Of a DNA stretch of 7,316 nt, positions 1-4,899 are shown piece after piece. The stretch's first letter is position 1. Each line of letters starts with the position of its first letter. The notes under the pieces are model-generated. The model saw only the letters and a program-made list of their open reading frames with translations. It was not told the origin of the DNA and searched no databases. The DNA comes from Desulfobacterales bacterium (GTDB lineage Bacteria; Desulfobacterota; Desulfobacteria; Desulfobacterales; JAFDCJ01). The stretch spans positions 1,156,785 through 1,164,100 of the forward strand of contig CP070771.1 of assembly GCA_020345785.1 (NCBI GenBank). The letters are read 5' to 3'. The position numbers and the translations under genes are program-made.

Positions 1-78
1 GGAATAGTGGAATAATGGGTTTTTATTTCCTCTTATTGAAAAATATTCCAATCTATGAGACCTGCCCGCCATTGCCCT

Positions 79-91
79 TGACATTCTGTCA
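79..91. promoter_or_regulatory. 13-bp palindrome overlapping a TTGACA box
   Basis: TGACA and TGTCA form a perfect 5-bp inverted repeat around a TTC centre, and the left half overlaps a consensus -35 hexamer TTGACA (78-83). The best -10 partner downstream (CATTAT at 102-107, 18-nt spacer) is mediocre. The arrangement resembles a repressor site over a promoter, but no gene starts nearby; the next start codon is at 533. Confidence 0.2.
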
Positions 92-168
92 TTTATTTGG
101 GCATTATTTATTTTAGAATTTCTTTAGATATCGGCAAAAGTAACCGGCGTTGCGGGCGGGTAACCCTA

Positions 169-208
169 TCATGAAACGAGACAATATCAAGGTGGTTTTG
201 TTTCGTGA
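169..208. repeat. Inverted repeat, 9-bp arms
   Basis: The arms TCATGAAAC (169-177) and GTTTCGTGA (200-208) pair along all nine positions with one G-T wobble, leaving a 22-nt loop. Two further nearby segments are also complementary: GTGAGAC (205-211) with GTCTCAC (311-317), and GAGACAAT (178-185) with ATTGTCTC (308-315). The region from 169 to 317 could therefore fold in alternative ways. No terminator-like T tract follows. Function unknown. Confidence 0.4.
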
Positions 209-424
209 GACACTAATGCTTAGAATTCTTATTGAAACATTTTGGATTCGATTGGGGGTCGAATTAAGCAAGTTTCTTAAGGTGGTTCACCACCTGCCTC
301 GCTGAGAATTGTCTCACATGTCATTCAGAAACGTTTCAAACGACTTTCCAAATCATAGAATATAAATTTGTTTAAATAGTTGAAATTATGTTGCTATATT
401 CCAGTTGCCGGGCAGTTGGCATCC

Positions 425-440
425 TGGCATGGAATTTGTT
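425..440 (+). promoter_or_regulatory. Weak sigma54-like promoter candidate
   Basis: TGGCAT, 5 nt, then TTGTT resembles the -24/-12 pattern TGGCAC-N5-TTGCW. The GG and the downstream G sit at the right spacing (GG, 10 nt, GT), but the -12 element reads GT instead of the expected GC. It lies about 95 bases before the rubrerythrin start. A chance match is quite possible. Confidence 0.2.
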
Positions 441-479
441 TATGAATCTTTTTTCATCTTTCGTATCTTAGAAGTTTTA

Positions 480-507
480 TTGATCAAAGCCCGGGTCATT
501 TTGTAAT
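480..507 (+). promoter_or_regulatory. Candidate sigma70-type promoter for rubrerythrin
   Basis: TTGATC (480-485) and TGTAAT (502-507) are separated by 16 nt and match the -35 and -10 consensus at 4/6 and 5/6 positions. Transcription would start near 514 and give a short leader of about 19 nt containing the strong Shine-Dalgarno sequence AGGAGG. Position and leader length are sensible, but the match is moderate. Confidence 0.35.
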
Positions 508-532
508 TTTTCACAAGAAAAGGAGGAAATTA

Positions 533-1027
533 ATGAGCAAGTCAGAAGAAAATTTGAAACAAGCATTTGCCGGCGAATCCCAGGCCAACCGAAAATACCT
601 TGCCTTTGCCCAGAAAGCGGATAGGGAAGGCTACGCGCAGGTGGCCAAACTTTTCCGTGCTGCCGCAGAAGCCGAAACCGTTCACGCCCACACCCACCTC
701 AGGGCCCTGAAAGGGATCGGCAGCACGGCCGAAAACCTCAAAGAGGCCATTGGCGGCGAAACCTACGAATTTGAAAGCATGTATCCACCCATGATCGAAA
801 CGGCCAAAGAGGAGGGCGATAAAGTTGCCGAACGCAGCTTTACCTATGCCAATGAGGTGGAAAAGATCCATGCTGCGCTCTACCAGAAAGCTTTGGATAA
901 TATGGACAGCCCGGCGGAAGTTGATTACTATGTTTGCAGCGTCTGCGGATACACTTGTGAAAACGAGCCGCCCGATGAGTGCCCGGTATGCAAAGCAAAG
1001 GCAAAAGTGTTCTTTAAAGTAGATTGA
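533..1027 (+). CDS. rbr: Rubrerythrin
   Basis: Rubrerythrin is a cytoplasmic non-haem diiron peroxidase that reduces hydrogen peroxide in anaerobes, taking electrons through its own rubredoxin domain. The N-terminal ferritin-like four-helix domain (about residues 1-125) shows the expected ligands: Glu15, Glu48-x2-His51, Glu76, Glu79 and Glu110-x2-His113. The C-terminal rubredoxin-like domain carries Cys135-x2-Cys138 and Cys150-x2-Cys153 for one iron. An additional Cys142 lies between the two pairs. At 164 residues it is close to the short rubrerythrins of anaerobes and appears complete. The start is supported by an AGGAGG Shine-Dalgarno sequence 6-7 nt upstream. It stands alone, preceded by a long leader and followed by a hairpin. 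Rubrerythrins are often controlled by PerR-type regulators, but I could not find a clear PerR box. Confidence 0.97.
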   Translation: MSKSEENLKQAFAGESQANRKYLAFAQKADREGYAQVAKLFRAAAEAETVHAHTHLRALKGIGSTAENLKEAIGGETYEFESMYPPMIETAKEEGDKVAERSFTYANEVEKIHAALYQKALDNMDSPAEVDYYVCSVCGYTCENEPPDECPVCKAKAKVFFKVD

Positions 1028-1029
1028 AA

Positions 1030-1061
1030 ATGATGAATCCGTGAAAAACCGGATTCATCAT
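1030..1061 (+). terminator. Hairpin after rubrerythrin, probable terminator
   Basis: Twelve perfectly paired bases (1030-1041 with 1050-1061, core GATGAATCCG/CGGATTCATC) enclose an 8-nt loop, starting 3 nt after the rubrerythrin stop codon. The position is typical of an intrinsic terminator. The following bases are T-rich but broken by G (GTGTTTGGTGTTTAG) because the arm of another inverted repeat starts at the very next base. Termination may therefore be weak, or the hairpin may mainly protect the 3' end of the transcript. Confidence 0.6.
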
Positions 1062-1140
1062 GTGTTTGGTGTTTAGTATTTTGGGTTTAACTTCAAATCT
1101 GAAAATTTCAGTATTGGTTGGGTCACTAAACACCAAACAC
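1062..1140. repeat. Perfect 16-bp inverted repeat, 79 bp overall
   Basis: GTGTTTGGTGTTTAGT (1062-1077) and ACTAAACACCAAACAC (1125-1140) are exact reverse complements separated by 47 nt. The left arm begins at the base immediately after the rubrerythrin hairpin. The arms are made of variations on GTGTTT/GTTTAGT, and the interior is AT-rich with no coding potential. The structure resembles a small non-autonomous palindromic element (MITE or REP-like). No target-site duplication is obvious at its edges. Confidence 0.65.
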
Positions 1141-1228
1141 TAAATACAATATACTTTTATAATTAAAATCGTTGCCGGTGTTCCAGAGCGCTGACCGCGT
1201 GTATTGTTAAAACCGTGGAGAGATACAA

Positions 1229-1444
1229 ATGAAATGTCCTTTGTGTGGTTGCGTAAAATTTTATATTAAGGACCCCGATGATGAATACGAAACCTATGAG
1301 TTTGCCTGGCGGGACGGCAATATCGAATTCGATGTGAATGTTGATCCGGCGAGTTGCCCCGAAGTTTGCGATGACTCCGAGATCTTCTGTGACCAGTGTT
1401 CATGGCATGGAGGGACCAGAGAACTGAAAGACCACAAAACGTGA
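1229..1444 (+). CDS. Small zinc-ribbon-like protein, function unknown
   Basis: This 71-residue acidic protein carries two CxxC knuckles near its ends, Cys3-x2-Cys6 and Cys54-x2-Cys57. That spacing suits a single zinc-ribbon fold binding one Zn(II). Extra cysteines at 8, 43 and 47 could bind metal or be redox active. The centre is rich in Asp, Glu and aromatic residues (residues 15-39), and a Trp-His-Gly follows the second knuckle. There is no signal peptide or membrane segment, so it is probably cytoplasmic. A GGAG Shine-Dalgarno sequence lies 8 nt before the ATG, and an isolated TATAAT occurs at 1158-1163 without a good -35 box. The stop codon lies at the edge of a 9-bp tandem repeat. I do not recognise a characterised family. 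Codon-like composition, RBS and cysteine pattern make it a likely real gene. Confidence 0.75.
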   Translation: MKCPLCGCVKFYIKDPDDEYETYEFAWRDGNIEFDVNVDPASCPEVCDDSEIFCDQCSWHGGTRELKDHKT

Positions 1445-1487
1445 AGTTGATTGGTTGACTGAGTTGATTGAGTTGATTGAGTTGACT
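1443..1487. repeat. Short tandem repeat, about five 9-bp units
   Basis: Three exact-length units (GAGTTGATT, GAGTTGATT, GAGTTGACT; 1461-1487) are preceded by two degenerate ones (GAAGTTGATT and GGTTGACT; 1443-1460). The array starts inside the stop codon of the 71-residue zinc-ribbon gene. It is a simple-sequence tract likely to vary in copy number by slippage. Confidence 0.8.
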
Positions 1488-1634
1488 CCATTCATAAGCC
1501 ACCGGCTATGCCGCTGAGAATTAAAAAGGTTTTACCAAAATTCTTTATATACATCAGCGACCATTGACAGATCGTGGTCCAGCCCCTTCCAGGGGCCTTC
1601 CACATACCCTCCGTTCTGCAGGTGGTCGCTGATA

Positions 1635-2165
1635 TTACCAGTACCAGTAGGGATAGGGATAATAAGGATATCGGTACCAGTAGTATGGATACGGCCAGGG
1701 AGGGTAGGGGCGCGGTCGGGTTTCAAATTCCGGCCACAGATAAATTTCACGGTTTATTATTTTTAAATATTGAATCCGGTCGCCGCCGATTTGCTCGTAA
1801 TCGGACCCGGTCACCTCGCCGGCCACCGTTATGGCTCGGTCCCTGGCGTACACTTCCGGGTCCAGAAAACCATCGTGATAGATTTTAAATCTTCCCTGCG
1901 AGCGGTCCTTTAAGTCAGGTTCTTCTCCCCATCTGAAGGGAACCTGCAGAACCTCAATGATTGTTTCAGATTCCAGATTCCTGGTTCCCAGAATGTATCC
2001 CCCCAAAATAACAATGCGTCCCCTATATCTGTCTGCTTCGGCAAGCAGTGTTTTGAAAGGCAACGGGGGTTCGGCCTCTTCCCGTACCTGCTCGGAAATG
2101 ACCGCACAGGACAGCTGCAGCATCAACGTAAACAGGCATAAAATTAACATCCGAAGTTTAATCAT
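1635..2165 (-). CDS. slp: Slp-family outer-membrane lipoprotein with Tyr/Pro/Trp-rich tail
   Basis: This 176-residue protein resembles Slp, an outer-membrane lipoprotein of E. coli linked to starvation and acid stress, whose biochemical activity is unknown. Family-like segments are a Y-x-G-R-x(3)-LGG block (residues 47-56), an IEVLQVPF block, GFLDPEVYARDR (about 99-110), an ITVAGEVTG strand and the YLxIxNREIYLWP end (about 133-145). A hydrophobic N-terminal signal (residues 2-19) ends at Cys20. The lipobox QLSC has Gln at -3, so it is atypical. Residues 154-176 consist only of Tyr (11), Pro (7), Trp (4) and one Arg, far richer in aromatics than E. coli Slp. The gene begins 6 nt after the stop of the TPM-TPR gene and is probably cotranscribed from the promoter at 3903-3932. 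Its own ribosome site is weak (GGA about 10-12 nt upstream), suggesting translational coupling. The family call is firm; the role is not. Confidence 0.85.
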   Translation of the reverse strand: MIKLRMLILCLFTLMLQLSCAVISEQVREEAEPPLPFKTLLAEADRYRGRIVILGGYILGTRNLESETIIEVLQVPFRWGEEPDLKDRSQGRFKIYHDGFLDPEVYARDRAITVAGEVTGSDYEQIGGDRIQYLKIINREIYLWPEFETRPRPYPPWPYPYYWYRYPYYPYPYWYW

Positions 2166-2171
2166 AAGTAT

Positions 2172-3848
2172 CTATTCCAAGATCCCTTTCTTGGCCAAAT
2201 ACCGTTGCAACCATTTAATCCTCCTGGCATTTGGTGTGGGGACGGCCGATGCCCGTTCAAGCATTTCCAAAGCCGCGCTGCGATAGCGGGACCGTCGAAG
2301 ATCAAATTTAGAAGAATTCAGGGACAGGTCGGCATAGGCTCGCGACAGTTTGGCTAATGCATAACAGTTATCCGATTTCAGTTCAACGGCCTTTTCTAAT
2401 TCTTCGATGGCAGTCTTGTATTTTTTGACGCAGTAGTAAAGATAGCCCAGGTAGTTGCGGCCGAAAACATCATCGGGTCTGAGTTTGACGTACGCAGCAA
2501 TTTCTTTGATAGCTGTTTCAAACTGGTAAAACGCATCAAGATAAACGATGGCCAGATACTTGTAGGGTTCCGGACTCGCAGGGTTCAGCTGCTTCGCCTT
2601 TTTTAAGTATGCAATCCGCTTTTGCGGGCTCAGCGATGTGATCGTGTACAGTCTGCCGAGCTGCATCACGGTCCGAAAATCTTCGGGATTCGCTTTGTAA
2701 GCCGCTTCAAGGTCTATAATTTCGTCTGCCAGCGTACGATCGTTTCTGATGCGGTAAATATCATCACCTTCCAGGGGAATGTCCTGGTTCATCCAGAACG
2801 GACAGCGTGATAAAAGCTCAACATAAGGATAGTCGGACCTTTCGATGCCCCAATGGGGATTTTTGCCCATGCGCACGTACTTGCGCTGATGGACGATGTC
2901 AAACTGCCAGCCGGCTTCGGTGCGGCAAAACAAAAACGGCGCATTGGACCAGCCTTGCTTTTTCCCGAAGAAGATAACCGCGTAAGAACCATCTTGAATG
3001 ACCTCGTAGGGCTTGTGTTTATAGGTCTGAACATCCTCCTCGTAACGGGAGTCCGGCAGGTTTTGGAAATCCCGATAGGCCAGTCGGGTGATATGCGTGT
3101 AAACACCCAGGTTTGGATCGCGCACTTTATCCTCCCAGCTGCGGATCAATGTCTGCCAGGCTTTATCCGGGGTGCGGCCGGCCGGATAATTGTCCCCTGC
3201 CGCCGAAACCGTCTCGGGTTGATAGGCGGATAATTGCCTTTTGGCGCCGGCACCGCCGGACAGCAGCTCCCGGTCAAGCTGATCAATGTCGGCAAACGTG
3301 TAATCGGCCTGGTGTTTAATCTGAGCCCGCTGCTCAATTTCTTCCAGAACCGCCACCATTCCGATATTCAGTTGGTTGTCTAAAAAATAGGCCTTTAGTT
3401 GCTTGTCTTCAATATAACCGCAGAAGATGTCGGTAAAGACATCTTCCAATTCATAAGAAACTTCAATTTTTATAAGCTTTTCTTGGTCTGCTAAAATTAA
3501 TAATATTCCTCTGCCGCCGGTGGTTTGACCTATTTTCCAGTTACTAAAAAGCGCTGCCGCCAGAGACTCAATGTTATGGTTGGGAGGCAGGTGCGGGATC
3601 GTTACAATGACGGCTTCAATCGCGTAGTCGGTTTTGAGGCCGGCCAGGTAACGGCCGGTGGATTCCAGGGTGTCTGTTAGAATGCCGGCATCATCGTAAA
3701 CATAGACGCCTTTGGCGGCCGGCCTTTTTTGCCAAAAATCGTGTTTTAGAAAATACCGGTTTCTCAGATTCAAACCCAGGTAGACGACGAATGCCAAAAC
3801 CAGAACCAGCGTCAATCTGATAAATGTCGCTTTTTTTGTTTGTTTCAT
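2172..3848 (-). CDS. Membrane-anchored TPM-domain protein with C-terminal TPR repeats
   Basis: A 558-residue protein of three parts. An N-terminal Lys/Arg cluster followed by a hydrophobic helix (residues 9-28) is an uncleaved anchor, placing the rest in the periplasm. Residues about 47-175 match the TPM fold (YgcG/Psb32 type): VYDDAGILTD, the NWKIGQTTGGRGILLIL block, and EVSYELEDVFTD. Residues about 226-355 form an aromatic-rich middle region I cannot assign. Residues about 392-536 form around four TPR units, the clearest at 461-494 (NYLGYLYY...YKTAIEELEKAVEL). TPM proteins are mostly assembly or repair factors for membrane complexes, and TPRs bind partner proteins, so a periplasmic assembly role is inferred. 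The reading frame stays open back to a TTG at 3932. I chose the ATG at 3848 because the anchor starts there and a strong promoter overlaps the upstream extension. It leads an operon with slp. Confidence 0.85.
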   Translation of the reverse strand: MKQTKKATFIRLTLVLVLAFVVYLGLNLRNRYFLKHDFWQKRPAAKGVYVYDDAGILTDTLESTGRYLAGLKTDYAIEAVIVTIPHLPPNHNIESLAAALFSNWKIGQTTGGRGILLILADQEKLIKIEVSYELEDVFTDIFCGYIEDKQLKAYFLDNQLNIGMVAVLEEIEQRAQIKHQADYTFADIDQLDRELLSGGAGAKRQLSAYQPETVSAAGDNYPAGRTPDKAWQTLIRSWEDKVRDPNLGVYTHITRLAYRDFQNLPDSRYEEDVQTYKHKPYEVIQDGSYAVIFFGKKQGWSNAPFLFCRTEAGWQFDIVHQRKYVRMGKNPHWGIERSDYPYVELLSRCPFWMNQDIPLEGDDIYRIRNDRTLADEIIDLEAAYKANPEDFRTVMQLGRLYTITSLSPQKRIAYLKKAKQLNPASPEPYKYLAIVYLDAFYQFETAIKEIAAYVKLRPDDVFGRNYLGYLYYCVKKYKTAIEELEKAVELKSDNCYALAKLSRAYADLSLNSSKFDLRRSRYRSAALEMLERASAVPTPNARRIKWLQRYLAKKGILE

Positions 3849-3902
3849 ATCTGATCTGAACCCTGCGTCTATAAACACCGTGAGTTGAACGGTAACATCT
3901 AA

Positions 3903-3932
3903 ATTATAAATGAATTTCATCCTGAATTTCAA
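3903..3932 (-). promoter_or_regulatory. Sigma70-type promoter of the TPM-TPR/slp operon
   Basis: On the minus strand, TTGAAA (3927-3932) and a perfect TATAAT (3903-3908) are separated by 18 nt. Transcription would start near 3896, leaving a leader of about 48 nt before the ATG at 3848. The leader can form a small hairpin (ACCGT/ACGGT, 3877-3893). This is the best promoter match I found in the window. It overlaps both possible upstream start codons (TTG at 3932, ATG at 3920), so those could not be used on this transcript. Confidence 0.6.
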
Positions 3933-4103
3933 CGATTAACAAAATATCAGCATAAAGATTTCTGCTCAATAGCTCTTAAGTTTTTGGTAAACAAGCCGAT
4001 AATTTCAAGTGTCGTCGTTGTTTGCCTTTTGAGTTTCCGAATAAGCTAAGATAACCAAAGTTTCGCGAATTAATTGAAATGCAACAATTTTAGTACATGA
4101 TAT

Positions 4104-4117
4104 AAGGAGATTGGGGG
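4104..4117 (+). promoter_or_regulatory. Unusual ribosome binding region of the PilZ gene
   Basis: The textbook AAGGAG (4104-4109) lies 17 nt before the ATG, which is too far for normal initiation. A GGGGG run (4113-4117) sits 9 nt before it and probably serves instead. An in-frame TAA (4124-4126) directly precedes the ATG, so no upstream start codon in this frame could use the stronger sequence. Confidence 0.45.
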
Positions 4118-4126
4118 TACCATTAA

Positions 4127-4552
4127 ATGAATATCTCAGGAAAAGCAGTAAAAAAGTATAATACTTCAATACTAAATTTATTTCAGATGATACTGAATTT
4201 AAATGAGAACCAGCAGCGTGTACTCCTTGACTGTGCCGAAAAGCTGTTTCTAAAAGAAAAGCGAACCAACCCCCGCAAACCATGCGAAATCCCCATTTAT
4301 TACGCCACCGATGATCAGGTTTACTCGAGTCATGTCAAAAATATCAGCCGAAGCGGCTTGTTTATCGAAACCCAAAATAAACTGCCGGTTGGAAATATCA
4401 TTTTAATGACCTTCAGGTTGGAGGGGCTTGATAAACCAATAAAAATTAGAGGTGAAGTTGCCCACACCGGCCCTGCGGGAATCGGTGTCCGGTTCATAGA
4501 GCCAAACTCAAGCCTGGAAGCGAAGGTAGATACATTCGTAGAGGGAAATTGA
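4127..4552 (+). CDS. PilZ-domain protein, probable cyclic di-GMP receptor
   Basis: This is a 141-residue single-domain PilZ protein. PilZ domains bind cyclic di-GMP and pass the signal to motility, polysaccharide or secretion machinery. The binding signature is present: Arg46-x3-Arg50 in the switch segment (KRTNPRK) and Asn72-x-Ser74-x2-Gly77 (NISRSG) on the first strands of the barrel, followed by the GLFIET strand. The barrel runs from about residue 50 to 125 and ends with GIGVRFIE. An N-terminal helical stretch (about residues 13-43, with LNENQQRVLLDCAEKL) precedes it, as often seen in deltaproteobacterial PilZ proteins, and may mediate dimerisation or partner binding. There is no membrane segment, so it should be cytoplasmic. 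It is divergent from the TPM-TPR operon across 278 bp. No partner gene is adjacent, so its output is unknown. Confidence 0.92.
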   Translation: MNISGKAVKKYNTSILNLFQMILNLNENQQRVLLDCAEKLFLKEKRTNPRKPCEIPIYYATDDQVYSSHVKNISRSGLFIETQNKLPVGNIILMTFRLEGLDKPIKIRGEVAHTGPAGIGVRFIEPNSSLEAKVDTFVEGN

Positions 4553-4899
4553 AAGTGAGTTGGTTGTATCGCAGGTCCTTCACCGCGATGTCCTGATATT
4601 CGTGAACTCAATTTTCAAACACCTTTCTTCCAAGAATTCTTTTTTTCCTCTTACGTCGGATTGCTTCGCCTGAATATGATAGAGAACATTTAACGGCAGA
4701 TGTCCGATGCAAAAAATCCACGTTGACAACCAGACCTACCTTCGATATTTGAATGTCTACTGTTCCTGATTCCCGGATGTTGCTTATAACAGGATGATGC
4801 CGCTGGGAATCCAATTGCCGTTACTTCTAATCATACCCAGAAATTATTAACCATGACCCACCCCTAACATCAGAACTTTTTTATATTAAGGGAGCCTCC
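4553..4899. other. 347-bp spacer between PilZ and patatin genes
   Basis: I see no supported gene here. A 68-codon open frame on the minus strand (4814 down to 4608) starts with TTG, lacks a proper ribosome binding site and resembles nothing I know. An AAGAATTCTT palindrome followed by a run of T (around 4632-4648) could act as a poor terminator after the PilZ gene. The final bases carry the patatin ribosome binding site AAGGGAG (4888-4894), 5 nt before the ATG. Confidence 0.5.

Larger units (their letters stand above)
1..532. other. Gene-free AT-rich leader upstream of rubrerythrin
   Basis: I see no convincing coding region or RNA gene in these 532 bases. The stretch begins with a two-unit direct repeat (GGAATAGT then GGAATAAT, positions 1-16). 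It also holds a TGACA-ttc-TGTCA palindrome (79-91), a cluster of GAAAC/GTTTC words between 173 and 337, a GGTGGT/ACCACC hairpin with a 2-nt loop (281-294) and a perfect GAAACGTTTC palindrome (328-337). The last 110 bases contain candidate promoter elements for the rubrerythrin gene. The density of small palindromes suggests regulatory sequence or decayed repeat elements, but neither is proven. Confidence 0.6.

Noticed and set aside
173..337. Possible CRISPR remnant from repeated GAAAC words
   Set aside because: The words are only 5 bp, occur in both orientations, and spacing is irregular (27, 34, 38 and 56 nt), with no repeat longer than about 9 bp.
1574..1888. 104-codon open frame on the plus strand antisense to slp
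   Set aside because: The overlapping minus-strand Slp reading has clear family blocks, while this frame is low in recognisable protein features.
3849..3932. N-terminal extension of the TPM-TPR protein from TTG (3932) or ATG (3920)
   Set aside because: A strong promoter overlaps these codons, and the extension precedes a typical Lys-rich start plus membrane anchor at the ATG at 3848.
4005..4283. 92-codon open frame on the minus strand overlapping the PilZ 5' end
   Set aside because: It is antisense to a confident PilZ gene and its sequence shows no domain or plausible RBS.
4608..4814. 68-codon open frame on the minus strand between the PilZ and patatin genes
   Set aside because: It starts with TTG, has no good ribosome binding site, shows no recognisable motif, and its length is expected by chance.
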